A DNA stretch of 64,000 nt from Zeus faber (Eukaryota > Chordata > Actinopteri > Zeiformes > Zeidae), in the NCBI GenBank assembly GCA_960531495.1, contig OY482852.1, forward strand, positions 26,835,621 through 26,899,620, given 5' to 3'. Position 1 is the stretch's first letter. Every line of letters begins with the position of its first letter. The notes beneath the pieces are model-generated. The model did no database searches. It was not told the DNA's origin and saw nothing but the letters and a program-made list of their open reading frames with translations. The position numbers and the translations under genes are program-made. This document shows, in pieces, positions 13,390-28,300 of this stretch.

Positions 13390-16300
13390 TTTACAGTATA
13401 TATATACATATACATTTACAGTATATATATATACAGTATATGTATGACAGTAGTATACTGTATATACTGTATGTGACAGGCCATTGTAAGAAATGATACA
13501 TTACATGATACATTTTTCCATGACACTCTACAAACAAAAATAATTGCATTTAGAGGGATAGAAAAAAAACAACCTGACCATTTGTTATCAGAATCAGCTG
13601 TTTCCGGCTTTTGTCTGTGGAGCGAGAAGGGAGGAAGTATAAAGCAAATTTGTTGCTGGTGTACGGGCGCTTGTTAAAAACAATGTCAAGACCCCAGTTT
13701 AAACCATTACACAAATGGATTTCAGAGATTGTAATCTCGTTTTGATCCCAATGATGTAGCTCGAGGCGGGTGGAGGGAATTAACTTAGCTTTGCTCTTTG
13801 TGGCAGAATCCTTTTGTTTTATCCGGCGGGTTTGCTTTAAAGAGTAATGGAAAACAAAGCCTGTTTTTTTAAGCAGTCGCCATGTTTGCATATATAAGGA
13901 TGCAAACATGTTGACTATACTGTATAAAGAAATTGATTAATCCAGGTTTATTTGCATCCTGTCAATGCATTTAAATGCATCATTGCAATGGAATTAAAAG
14001 CAAAAAAATATATCGTTTCAACAGAGACAGTGAGTTAGCAACAAGCCCGAGGTCATTTGAGGCCACATTTGTCACTTCTGCAATAATCGGTACAGTAGAA
14101 TGTTTTGTATGATTTGTATGAAAGATCTGTTGTTTCTTCTTCATGGACTTTTTGCTTACTATTTGGCATCACAAAAAGTCAAAAAAAACTGGGCAGAGGT
14201 GGAAGGTTACTGAGATGAGTTTTCCCGAATGAATAGGCTGAATGTACCTATTCAGGTCAAGAGATCAGTGATAGATTAGCAGTCCACTGTATACATGGTG
14301 TACATACATACGGTACATGAAAACAATCTAATCAACGTGTTTTTTTTCCCCATAGCATTGAAAAGGATTTCATATTTGTCCACCATAATGGTTGAATGAA
14401 TAAGAATCTTCAATGTGCCGGCACACCGTGTCCCCGTCCAGATCAAAGACAGTGATCACTCTCTTTGGCAGACACTGAAACCAATGTGTTTTTAATTACC
14501 CTTTTAAAGGCCACTGTTTTCTTAAATAGTGGTATGACATCCATCACGGTTGACTTTCCCTACTGAATCGCAAACCTTGTATTTTTCATGGGCTCAGCGG
14601 AAAGGATGGTGGACACAAAATACATACTTTTGGCCATATGAGACGGGGTGTGGCCTTTTGTGATTGTCATCAAAAGTTATGAATGCAAGACACTTTTTGC
14701 CCGCTGCCTTGGGCCTCGTAGTTTTGTATGGCCCATGTTATTGGATTGCATAGCTAAGCTAGTGAATAATGTTAAATAATAGTAGGGTGATGATCACAGC
14801 AAATATGATGGTTAACTAACTTAATGTGATTCTGTGGTTGCCTCGATTCAAGACAAAAGGGCACGGCGAGCGTCTTTGTAGGCTACTCACAGTATGCATC
14901 GTAATCCTGTGTGACCTGAGCTTGAATCAAGCTCAAGCAATCAAGTACAAGCATTTAAGCCAAGTTTTTGTTTTTAATGAATGAATTCAATCCATTTCCT
15001 CTCTCTTTGCCTCTTTCCGTAGTTCTTCTTGGAGGATCATGTGATGCCGCCATTTTCCGTTTCTAATTCATCCAATGAAACACTCCTTTACCATAATGGA
15101 CAACCAATCAGCTTTATTGACAAAAACAGCTTCTACCTTCCCGTAAGTTAAATATGTCCGCGCACATATTTGTTATTGCTTAAATATCTTCTTCAGTAAA
15201 TGTACGCAAATATTTCATTTTTTCTATGTCTATGAATTTAAAAACACAACTCCATCAATGGGGAATACAGACGCAGACCCCTTCAGAGACAATTATCTTT
15301 CTGAAGGATTTAATGTCTAATGCGGGTTTAGGATCAGTTGTAATCTGATCTGTAATGTAATTTGGATAAAAAAATAATCATGAGAGGTGGCGGACCATAG
15401 AGTTACAGTCAACCACTAATCATAGTAAATCTCCTTTGTAAAAACATCCGTTGCAAACGTATTTATTTGCACCACAATAGACTGAATTAAAACACATGTT
15501 AGACCAATGAAAGTGGGTTTGTTAAGCTCCAAACTTTGAGGCAATGACACAAAACTTCAAAATTAGTGAAGATGAGTTGAATTTGAATTTCACCACCGGG
15601 TTTGAGTGTCTTACCATATCTGAATGTTGTTGTGATTGCACGTCTTTGGAGTCGTTCCATCATTGTTCATTGCGCAAGGAACCAAATTTTAGAAAAAAAC
15701 ATTTTATAAAAAAAAAGGCTTTGTCACAAACAAAGGTCATACAACCAGCTTTGATCCGTGTTGCAAGTGAAATGTTTTCATTTGAAAATGTCCCCCCTGT
15801 TGCATGTATAGTCTGACCTGATAGATGAATACATGTGTTCATTCTTCAACCAAATCTGCCCGTTTGCTCTCCTCCTCTCTTTGGTTCGCCTCATATCCTC
15901 TCTGTGTGTTTCAATCCCTGTCTCTCTTCCATCCCCTCCTAGTATTTCATCTACAGTTGCGTCCTGGGCCTGATCTCATGCTCGGTGTTCCTGAGGATAA
16001 ACTACGAGCTGAAGATGATCATCATGTTGACCGCCGTGGTGATCTACAACGTTATCATACTGCAGACCCACGCGTCCCTGCTTGACGAATACAGTCGCTT
16101 TCTCTACAAGACAGAGATCCTAGACAGGTGTGTGAAATGTGCGAGACGAGAGGGTGATTGATGGAGGGAGGGAGAGATGGGGAGCGGCAAGAGGGGGTTG
16201 ATGTTGAGCGTGTTAGAGGGCTAGGTGTCAGCCAACAGGCGTTGTGGTCGATCTACTGGGATGAGGTTCGGTAGAATAAGGCCCTAAAGTACACAGTGCC

Positions 16301-19300
16301 AATGCTGGAGATATGGTTGTTTAGTAGGCTAGCTAGCTCGCCACCTATAAACCGTGAAAGAAACATAAGGAAAGATCATTTTACCATATACCGCAGTATC
16401 ATTTTCAGGCGTTTATTTACTGGCAACACAAAGGTGCATAAAATACAATGATCCTGTGATTTGACACAGCTGAAATTCTAGCTTGCTCTGTTTTTGTCTC
16501 TCCAATGGAGCAACATGGTAATAGATGCTTTGACAATTGTCAGCTATTGGTCAACACGCATCAACGTTCACTGCTGGAAAGGAATGTGCCAATCGTCACG
16601 GTTACATTGAAATTAAGTGAATCTGGAGCAAAACTTTGCAGTCACAGGGACAGAGAGGATCATGGGACCCTTCCACAAAACAAACATCTCTTGATCGGAA
16701 CCATGCAATTCCACAGTGCGGTGCACAGCGACCCGCGTCTACCATGTGTGTGTATACATACAGTATATAATGTATAGTCTCGTAATACCAGACAATCAGA
16801 GATCCTGCCGCCTACCAATCATTTGGGGATTCCTAAATGCAAGTGAATTACTAGAACGATGGCGAGAACAACCTATAAACATGCAGCCCTTGCATTTTAC
16901 CGGAAATGTCACCTTACCGTAAATTATGCTCATTGCTTATTGTCCATAGCGTATCAACGAACTTTTAAGGAGTCTCTTCAGTGAGTGAGACAGGACTTCA
17001 CCCCAATATGAAGGACCGCCCCAAAAACTTTTGATTGGTTCTGCAATGCAGGATTTTTTTCTCTCATTGTTTCCACCCAGTTTCAGCAATGAAACCTGGG
17101 AGATTGTCCTCAGTCTCTTGTTGAGCAAAGCGTTTAGAGACTGACCTGTGGGTCTATACTGTATATATGTATCTAGTCTATGGTCTTCACTAGTCTAAAC
17201 TGTGAATGTGTGGTATACTATACTACACATTCACCAGTTTTTTTGCCCATTTATATTCATCTCCACTCAGTACAGACATACAGTATGGTTGATGCCCTGC
17301 CTGCCCTCTGTTATGTGATAAGGTCGATGTAATATTGTTGTTTGTCCTAGATAGAAGGGTTCACAGTGTGACCGGAGTGCAGAATGTAATCAAATATGGA
17401 CTTATGAAAGCAATATCCCAGATCATGAATATACGATTTTGCCTTCAATACCACCACATTTCACCCAGCCTCCACATTCCCTTTGACTCCTCTCTTTCAG
17501 TGTATTCACCTTGGCAAGACACATCTATTTGTGGTTACATAGTTGTATGACATGTATGAAACATATTAATGAGTTAAATGAACTGTTCATGAAGAAGCTG
17601 TTCACCTAAAGTGCAGGGTTTTCACATTACTTATATATGTCTGGCCTCACTTCCTTAAGGTTTCACCAAGCTCTTGTTCATAATTTCGTGTAAGTTCCTC
17701 ATTGATACCGTACTTGATAGTAGTGTCACTTCCAAGTTTCAGTTTTATTAGTCATATGTAGGTCAGGGTCAACAATACAATGAAATGTGCTGGATGTAAG
17801 TCAGGTCAGCCAGGCAGTAAAAACCTCTAATAGTAATATAAAATATAATAACTATAGTGAGGATAGGGAGAGAGCTATAAACATAAAAGTGACAAGTGTA
17901 TTGCACAGAGGGTGTTTTTTTGCAGACAAGCAGGTGAGCGGATATGCAATGAGGGTGTAACACAATTTTATGAGTTCAGAAGCCTTATAGCCTGGTGGTA
18001 AAAAGGTTTTCTGGTTGTGCGTGCAGCCATGCTCCTGAATCATCTACCAGACGGTAGCAAGGAGAACAGTTTGCGTGCTGGGTGACTCTGGTCTTTGATG
18101 ATACTGTGTGCCTTCCGCAGGCACCGCTGGTGGAATATGTCCTGAATGGCAGGGAGTCTGTTGCCAGTGATGGGCTATGCCACTTTCACTACTCTCTGTA
18201 GTGATTTGTAATTGTGGGCAGAACAGTTACTGTACCAGACTGTGATGCAGCCGGTCAGCAAGCTGTGAGGATGCTGGCGTTCATGTCAGACTTCCTCAGT
18301 CTCCCCGGGAAATAGAGCTGCTGGCAAGCTTTCTTGACAACGATGTCTGGGTGTAGGGTCCTGAAAAGGTCTGTGGTGCTGTGAACTCCAAGGAACTTGA
18401 AGCTGGTGACCCCCTCAACCAGGGCATCACCAATGAGGATTGTTAGGCCATCTTCCTGCTGTCTTCTGTAGACCACGATCATCGCTTTAATTTTTTCTGA
18501 CGTTGAGACGTTGAGTCCTTGCACCAGCTGGTTAGTGCCTTCACCTACTCTCTGTAGGCCGTCTCATGGTTGTCTGTGATAAGGCCCAGGATGGATTTGT
18601 CATCAGCAAACTTAATGTTGACATTTGAGCTGTGTAAAGCAACAGAGTCGCAGGTGAACAGGGCGTCCAGGAGGGAGCTGAGCACACAGCTCTCTGCGCC
18701 TGTGTTGAGGGCCAGTGAGGAGCAGGTGTGGCTGCCGATTCTCACCACATGTGGCCTGGCCGTCAAGAAATCGAAGATCCAGCTGCAGATGGAGTTGTCC
18801 AGTCCAAGATTGACAAGCTTATTAACGAGTTTTAAGGAAATTATGATATTGAATGCCGAGCTGTAATCCAAGAATAGTATTCTCACATAATATGTATTCC
18901 CTTTATTTAGGTGGGTGAGCACAGTGTGCGTCGCCGAGGCAATGGCTTCATCCGTGGCCCTGTTTGGTCTGTATGCAAACTGCAGAGCGTCCAAGGTGTC
19001 AGGAAGGGACAAGCAGATCAGCACTTCATGATGAATGATGTCAGTGCAACAGGGTGGAAGTTGTTTAAACAGGAGGCCACTGGCCTCTGGGCCTGCAACA
19101 GGAATGATGGTGGATGCTTTGAAGGAGGTGGGGACCACGGATTGACTCGGGGAGAGGTTGAAGATGTTGGTGAACACCTCTGACAGTTGATCAGCACATG
19201 CTCTGAGAGAGGTTGAGGGCTTGGGATGCCGTCTGGTCCTAGACTCCAGAGGTCATATCTGGCAGCTTTGTAGGTGTCAGAGTTCCCTGAGTCGAAGGCG

Positions 19301-22300
19301 GTGGTCCGCGCGTTGAGTTTAATTTGGATTTCCAGGCTGACCCAGGGTTTCTGTTTGGGGCAAACGCAGATGGCTTTTGGAACAGCGTCATTAATGCACT
19401 TACTTATATAGCCTGTGACATAGTCTGTGTATTCAGTGATATTGCCATCAGCTATGTCCTCAAACATCTGCCAGTCAGTTGTCTCAAAGCAGTCCTGTAA
19501 GACATCCTCAGCTTCTTTGTTCCATTTGTAAATGTCCCAGGAAAGTAATTTTCCTTTTTCAGTTTCTGCCTATATGCAAGGAGCACTCGGATGGAGCAGT
19601 GGTCTGCCTTTCCAAAAGCAGGGCGGGGGAGGGGTTTGTAGCAATCTCTGAATGGGGTGTAACAGTGATCTAGAGTCTCCTCACCTCTGGTGGGAAAAGT
19701 GATGTGTTGATAGTATTTTGGGAAATCTTTCTTCATGTTAGCTTTGTTAAAGTCACCCAAAACAGTGGACACAGCCTCGGGGAGTTCTCCAGTTAATTTA
19801 CAATTGTATACAGCTCGTCCAGGGCTGATGATTTATCAGCCTGAGGTGGGATCTAAACAGCTGTTCGGAGGACTGAGTTGAACTCTTGGGGGAGTTAAAA
19901 GGGTCTAACTTTGAAGCTTTTTTGAAGACAGTAGCTCCAGAACAAGGGAGTGGTGTGCTTTTAAGACAGACATCTGTGGCCCACAAAGAGTTAACCATAA
20001 AGCACACAGCGCCTCTCCTTGACTTGCCTGAGTTCTTCGTTCTGTCTTGTCATAAACAGAGAAACCCTCTGGCGTGGCGGCACAGTCAGGCACGTCTCCA
20101 GCCACGTCTCGATGAACGCCAGAACACAGCAGCTCATAATGTCCAGTTTGTGTTTAATCCGTGGCTGCAGCTCGTCAACTTTGTTTTCCAGGGACTGAGC
20201 ATCAGCTCGCAGAATGCTGGGCAGAGGGGTTTTGTTGTTTCTATGTCGGGTTCTGCACAGAGCCCTGGTACGCTTCCCTCTCTTTGTTTTTCTCCGTCAG
20301 CAGACAGGTAAACAAAAGACCCAGGGGGGTACGTGATTCGCAATGTCAAAAATCGGCTTAAAGGCCGAACTGCCTGACAATCAAAACTCCAAAAGTGTTT
20401 TCCAATCATACTGAGTGAGTGAAAATACCGCATTTGCAAAAAGATCCAGTAATAACAAAGTAACAAAATATAACTACAGAAGTTTCTGAGTTGACAGGGA
20501 GCTCTCACCAGTAAAGCCATCCCACTTCACACCGGAAGTATACTCATACAAGGTTACTCTTTTTATTTATTGTATTAATGCTCAAACAGGATTAACCCAA
20601 TGTAGCCCTGTACAATATTAAATGCAACTTATCATCCCTATACTGTAATGTGCCATGTAATTTATTTTAAGGTAGATAATCAGCCAAAATGAAAGCAAAT
20701 CTGCCAATATATATTTGTAAATGTCGCCTTCAGACAGTTAGCGTCTCCTTTTTTACTCACAATGTACATTTGTCAGAAGCAGTTGAACCCGACTGTACGT
20801 CGCTGTCATCATCAGCAAATCCTCCAATAACAATGAGTGCGATCATATTTTTAAACAGACAATGGGATGGTTTGAAAGTTGGCAGGATTAGGCAGGAGAA
20901 GGCCCCTGATGTTCCTTGAAGAAAACCACAACAACAACAACATAGGAGAGCTCGGAGACATGATTGACCACACAAGCCACTTTTTCTATCATTACTTCCA
21001 CCGCTCTGCGCTCCCAAACGCTCTCACTTGGTAACATCCCAGTCTTCCTCTCTCCAGCCTTGACATACAAGGTGTTCAAAGGAACCGTCTGTCACCTTGG
21101 TTTCCAAATTTATGGACGGAGGCATAGAGATAAGCTACGGTGACATCCGATGAAAAACGGACCAAAGAAAGAAGGTATGAATTCCCTCTGCCACGAATAA
21201 CCAATATTTCCCTACCGAGTCCGTACTCCCTCAGCGACAGAGTTCTTTTGCGTCTCTCTAATCTACTCTACCTTCCCCGCTCCGGGATGACCACCTTCTC
21301 CTGCCGTAAGGTCGTCGTTGTCAGCGATGGATTGGTGATAAGGAAGTGCGTAGTGTCACGGCATATGTTGACACTTGATCCACGGCGGATCCAAGCTAAG
21401 CTACTATACTGCCCATGAATATGAGATGTAAGCACGCCGTATGCCATCCGCCTGAACGGACCCAAACACCCCCACTCCACCACCTTCCCCACCCTCTTCT
21501 CGAGGCAATCGCCGTATAGTACTTATCATTTAATTCACAGCTCCCCTTGGCGCCATTGTGACAAACTTGAGGCTATGAGGAGGAGATTAGAGCTCTAAGG
21601 TCTATACATAACATGGAAATTAACTGCTGAATGAGGACAAGATGAAATGACCTTCATTGAGAAAGAGAGAGGGAGAGATCTTGCTCATGTAAGGCACATA
21701 ATAATAAAATATTATTTTGCTTCTTAGAAAGCTGACCGTAATTGAGCTTAGTATAAAAAAATGGTTGCCATTATCTTTCTTTAACGTCAAGAGTGACGTT
21801 GGGAACAGACAGCTTACTGAAGACACATCAAGGCCAGGCTAACAGGTTCTAGAGTGATGAGTGGCCTCCCAGGAATGAGGTTCCCATATCTTTGGTCAAA
21901 ATTTGCTGTGGACACATTCAAGCATGATCAGGTATAGGGATAGAATTGCCTGTGGCTCTCACTGGACAACATCATTTGTGTAGCTCTTTTTCTTTTCTGA
22001 GCTAGGTGAAGTTTTGGATGTTGTCCAGTCCTCTAATGGGAGACTCCTGCTTTGGGCCTAAGCCTTGGCATCCACAGCATCTCAGTCCAAAGAGGAGGAA
22101 ATTTCAAAGGATCACTGTAAGAAACTGGCATTACAATAAACTACTAAGCTTGCAAAGAAACCAAGAACCAATGATTCCGTTTTCAGCATTTTAAAATGAA
22201 GGGTATATACGTACAAGTATTTAATCAAAAGGTTGTAGAGACTTAAGGAGATGTTTCAAGAGAAGTCTAATATTGGCAAATTTGTTTGACTCATTTCTTG

Positions 22301-25300
22301 AACCTTTTTGGAACTAAGCACAGCATAAAGGTATACAAATGTTTTGTGATGAATTTGGTATCTTAAAATGTTGGTGCTTTGGTCAGCAGATCGAAACTGT
22401 CCTCTGTGACAAGAGGCAACAACACAAAAAATTCAAGCATTGTACAATATACCTCGATCCTCATATTCCCACTGTGCCTTTGGGTTACTCCAAATTATGA
22501 AGCTTTAAATTTCCGTTTGATTTATCAACTAACAATGACTCTTTGAAACGTTGCTTAATGGCGACTATTTCAGGAGAAAATTCATAGTTTATTGGTATGG
22601 GTGCACAGCCACGTGTTCTAGATAATAAATCTTGACGGAGAAAATTGGTGTCACAATCAGTTTAGTCGTGCTTTGGAGTCGGCCAATCGAACACAAGTCA
22701 TAGTAAACAACACCCGTGTCACAGCAAAACAGAAGTGGCAGTCGTAATGGAGTGACTGCTCAGCAAAACGCCCTCCATTGGCCAATCGTGTGACAGGGTT
22801 GGGACGATTTATTCAGATTTCAGAGTTTTGGAATTAAATTCACCGATCGGTATACAGTATACATCAGCCACAACATTAAGTGAATAACATTGCTCATCTT
22901 GTCTGAATGTCTCAAGGGGTGGGATATCCTAGGCAGCACATGAACATTCAGTTCTTGAAGTTGATGTGTTGGAAGCAGGAAAAATGGGCAAGCGTAAGGA
23001 GCCCTTTCTGAGCGACTTTGACAAGGGGACAAGACTTTGTGATGGCTAGACAACAGGGTCAGAGCATCTCCAAAACTGCAGGTCTTGTGTGGTGTTCTCA
23101 GTATGCAGTGGTTAGTACCTACCAAAGGTGGTCCAATTAAAGGACAACCAGTGAACCGGCGACAGGGTCATGGCCGTCCAAGGCTCATTGATGCACGTGG
23201 AGAGTGAAGCCTAGCCCATCTGGTCTAATCCCACAGAAGAGCGACTGTAGCACAAATTGCTGAAAAAGTTAATGCTGCTATGATAGAAAGGTGTCAGAAC
23301 ACACAGTGCATCACAGCTTGCTGTGTATGGGGCTGTAGCCGCAGACCGATCAGAGTGGCCATGCTGACCCCTGTCCACCGCTGAAAGCACCTACAATGGG
23401 CACGTGTGCATCAGAACTGGACCATGGAGCAATGGGAGAAGGTGGCCTAGTCTGATAAATCATATTTACTTCTACATCACGTGGATGGCCGGGGTTAGGG
23501 TTAGATCCAATCAAGCATCTGTAGGATGTGCTGGAACAACAAGCCCGGTCCATGGAGGCCCAACCTTGCAACTTACAGGACTTAAAGGATCTGCTGCTAA
23601 CGTCTTGGTGCCAGATACAACAGGACACCTTCAAAGGCCTGGTGGAGTCCACGCCTCAACAGGGCAAAGCTGTTTTGGCGGCAGGAGGGGGTGCTACACA
23701 ATATTAGTGGTTATTAGTGGTGGTTTTAATGTTGTGGTTGATTGGTGTATGTCTGTCTATGCTTTGATTTCTTACTTCAACTTTTTTTCCTTTTCTGCTT
23801 TTTCACTTTCCTTGTTATCCCTCTCTCTCTACCGCTCTTTTGATTTCCGTCTCTCTCTCTTTCTCACATGTTTTGTACATCCCTTCCAGGCCTGGAGTTC
23901 TCAAAGATTTGAAGACAATGGGCTCCATCTCCCTTTTCATCTTCTTCATCACTCTGCTTGTGCTTGCCAGACAGGTACGTCCACAGAACAATGTCGTTTG
24001 TTTGGCCGACTCTAGCGTCTGTCATCTCCCCGCATTCACCTTCACAACTTTGATGGGCTGTTCTGTTCTTTTGGTCTTCCACCCTGTTTGTACCACAGCT
24101 GCACTCCTTTTTTCATCTCGTCACCATTGTTTTCAACTTTCACTCATACTGCCACAGAAGATAATGTTCACACGGCCCATTGTCTTAGCGATTGATATGA
24201 AAGTGCAAGGAACCTTTCCATCATTGCTTTTAAATATACATACAGTATACCCCATCTCTGAGTGGCTTACATACTGCATCTCCTCTAGGATTAAATAGGG
24301 AAAGGCTCAAGTTCTCTTTGGAGTTTTGCCCAACTGTGTGAAACCTACCAGGTTAGAGCCACACTCTGGAACAGGGATGGCAAGTGGCAGTCTTTCTAGC
24401 ACCCCAGCTTACGCTGACGTCCAGTGATTTATGTCGGCCTGGCTGTAGTGATTTATGCCGAGCTTTAGATTTACCAGTTAAGGGATGCAGTGACTATTGG
24501 TCATTCTGAACGCATGTCAGCCTGCTATAGCAGGCCTTTATTTGTGTTATGTAACACGACCAGACCGATCTGGGTTTGGCATCCATAATCTAATTACAAT
24601 TTTATGTCTGAGGAGCAGGGATCTTTAAACTGTTACTTCAAGCTTTAGTGAAGTAAAACTATACAAATTAGACATTTAAATAACCATTTAAACAACCGAC
24701 TGCCTGGAACTGGTATTGGTTGTATATATGATGTGTTCAGCTCAGGGAGAAGGCACCAGTTATGACTGCGAGTGAAGTACAAATGTGTGACCAGATACCT
24801 CATACTCGAGTATATGCTTTCGCTCTTTGACTTGTCACTTCTAATAACTCATTAGACAAGGCAAGTTTGTATGTAAATTTGTAAAGTGCATTTCATGCAC
24901 AAGGATAATTCAAAGTGCTTCACATAAAAGCAAAGAGGGATAAAAGCGTCGTAAGAAAAAGCTTAAAACGGATGCAGACATGGAACAGGGAAGGAGTCAA
25001 ACCAGCACCCACTTGGCCGTGAAGACTCAAAACCACCTAGAAACTCAGTGGGACTGTTCCCTGCACACTTAAAATAATATAAAAAATCTGAAGAACTTAA
25101 GATATAAAAGCCACAACTACTGTAGATACTGTATTGGCACTTCCCATTATAACTTCCCCTTAGTTTGGCTTCCTTTGTTTCTTTGAAACTGATCTCCCAC
25201 TTACTGTCCATCCCTCACCACATTTCTAGCATGTTTGATAGTGTATTCATATGGCTTCCCTTTCCTCATTCATTCATTCATTCATTCATTCATTCCTCAA

Positions 25301-28300
25301 TGGAAGTAAGATGTCTTGTCAAAGGACATCCACATAGTCCATTCTCTCTATCGTGATATCATGTTTCCCTACACATTTCACTAGAATTCAAGCTGCCATC
25401 CATCCTATATTTCTCTTCTGTATCTTAAGCAAAAGCTGTACGACTGCACTCTTCAGTCTCTTCACCTCTGTGTCCTCTTGTAACAGAATGAATATTACTG
25501 TAGGTTAGACTTCCTGTGGAAGAACAAGTTCAAGCGGGAGTGCGAGGAGATCGAGACCATGGAGAACCTCAACCGGGTTCTGCTGGAGAACGTCCTGCCT
25601 GCACATGTGGCCGAGCACTTCCTGGCGCGCAACTGGAAGAACGAGGTCAGGCTGCTTCTCGCTGTGGTTTTACTTACCTACTTCCCACCCTGTCGCTTAG
25701 ATGGTATAATCAATGGAGTGGTCCATGGGGAGATCAACCCCATCACAATTTCTCTGCCCCATCTCTGCAGGGTCCATGGTCTTTTTGCCAACTTTAGTCT
25801 TGTGCGAGACGGCTTCTAGTGTTATTTTGGGGTTCAGCAATTTTTGGTAGAGTGCCATACAGGTCACCGTGGACACCAGAGCATTTTACACGTTTGCGCT
25901 CAAATTCTGCCACTACAAGATTAGCTTATTAAGCAGTCAGACTAACTCACTAAGATAAAAGTTAAAATCTGTGAATCAAAGACTTATAATTTGTGACTGT
26001 GCCACACATAGCGTTAACATCGGAGGTAAAAGCAAACCTTAGAGTGCTGTAGTAGTGGTTCCATGTTCTAAATACAGTGGAACTGTGATTTTGGGGAATT
26101 ACTTGTGATACCAATAGTAGCCCATTACAAAGATATCCCAAAGGTACCTTGCATTCAGGATAAACCAGAGGTCAGATATTTATAGATCTATGCTATATTC
26201 ATGACAATTTATATCGTGATGCTTAAGAAATAGTAGTTATGTGTAATCCTCAGTTGACAGAAATCTACTTTTACAGACTGTTCCTTTTCCTTTTATTGTT
26301 GTTGACCTTTATGTCTAACTTATCTTCTATGAAATATTGCGAATACCATTAAATTCTTCCAAGAGTGGAAACTGTGAAAAGTTAAACTTCTAGCCGTCAG
26401 AGGTTGAGCAGACGACATGTTGACATTTTTTTTTTCAGTATTTAAATATAAATGCAGCATCTACTGAATATTTAGTTTGAAGTGTCAGCAGACGACTACC
26501 GCTGCACTTCATAGGAAGTTTAAATGTGTTTTATAGACGATGGTTTTCTTACAATGAAATATTATTTTTCATTTTAGAGCGTGCGTTAATGCTTAATGCT
26601 GATGCTCGACTGTTTATGACTCTGTAACATAATATAAGCACAGAGATGTTTTTTTTCCACAATTTCAATAGTCTACATGCTGCTGATGGGTTATGGGTGA
26701 AGTGTTGTGGAGTTCTGGGTTGCTTTGCAGGCTAGACTAATCTAGAATTAAAATCGGTGTCATCTCTAAACCAATCATTTTTTTGTCTGTTTTAGAACAT
26801 ACTGGGGAAGCACCAATAATACAATATATATATATATATATATATAATTATTATTATTATTTTTTTTTTAACACAAGTACCAATTTTGCGTCTCAATCTA
26901 TCCCATTACTTTGGCTGAACAGTGTAGATTTCGACTTTTTTGATCATTTGCGGTTTATTCCAACCAAATCATTGAGGTATAGTCCATTTTTAGGAAACAA
27001 AAGGTTTATTTTCTTAATGCCATCACTAGGTATCAGATTAATGTATTTACACAAGTATCGGTATATTCTGAGAGCAGATTTGCTCAATTAAAAGGACCAT
27101 TTTCCAGATGATACCTCACCTTTTCGACTGTCAACTTGCAACTTCCTTCTAGTTTGTCCCTCGTGTCGTTTCTGCTTCCCGTCCGTGCTGAGGCAGTGCT
27201 GTGTTCTCCTGCAGGACCTGTACCACCAGTCCTACGACCTGGTGTGCGTCATATTCGCCTCCATTCCGGACTTCAAGGAGTTTTACACAGAGTCTGATGT
27301 CAACAAGGAAGGCTTGGAGTGTCTCAGGCTGCTCAATGAAATCATAGCCGATTTTGACGAGGTAACCGCCCCACAATGTTTTAAACCCTCGCCCTGAATA
27401 ACGACGGCTGAACAATCCCAGGGTTTCATTTATTTTTGACCCCGAATGAGCCACGATAATAAATTAACCTAGGTGCTCGGATGTTAATTAGACTAAAAGA
27501 CTCATCTAGGACATTTAAGAGGATTACTTCACCCGCTAATAGAGACATTGGAACCCCCTGGCTCAGCTTGTTTGCACCACTAACGGCGGCGGCGTTCTGG
27601 TTAATCAAGCTTCCACGGGCTCCAAAAGAACCTTTTTAATAAAACATCAACGCCTCTCCGCTCGGACTGCTCCCAACAGCTGTGAAAAAACATTGAAATA
27701 CGCAGAAGTGGAATTAAATTGCGGGGAAACATTCAGGCTTTTGACCTTGTAAATACTATGCAATCGCTTTATTTTTGGAAAATCGTATAATTTAGTTGAT
27801 TTTCTTTGACGTAACCTTTGCATTGCATTTTTTTTCCCTGTGTGTGTGTGTGCGTGTGTGTGTGTGTGTGTAGCTTCTGTCCAAACCGAAGTTCAGTGGG
27901 GTGGAGAAGATTAAAACCATCGGCAGCACTTACATGGCTGCCACGGGGCTGAACGCCTCGCCCGGTCCGGAGTACACAATGCAGGTACCGCCACATTTTC
28001 CGAGTTATTTAAGTCTGGTTTTTGTTTTTGAAATCCACCGAATTTATTGTGAGATACGCACTGTGTGTGTGCATTCCTCTTTGCAGGAGCACGACAGACA
28101 GTACATGCACATCGGGACCATGGTGGAGTTTGCCTTTGCCCTGGTGGGGAAACTGGATGTTATTAACAAGCATTCTTTCAACGACTTCAAACTACGAGTG
28201 GGTGAGTTTTATCTGATGTTCAGTTCATAACACAACTTTGGCACAGTGAGTAGGAAGCTGGATTACTATAGCAAGTAAGCTGTTTCTGCTGACACAAAAA

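Larger units (their letters stand above)
16128..23889 (+). other. adcy2 7.8-kb intron with LINE and Tc1 remnants
   Basis: Largest adcy2 intron in the window. It holds a decayed LINE (17738-20525, -) and a deleted Tc1 element (22851-23750, +). The parts 16128-17737 and 20526-22850 contain nothing I can name. Confidence 0.7.

Noticed and set aside
12906..13496. Several open frames rich in Val-Cys or His-Thr
   Set aside because: They are translations of GT/CA microsatellites; the same holds for 28781-29062, 43791-44075, 52817-53536 and 58687-59037.
23404..24298. Long + strand open frames of 150-200 codons
   Set aside because: They run through the Tc1 remnant and intron into adcy2 exon 23890-23974; only the exon part is coding.
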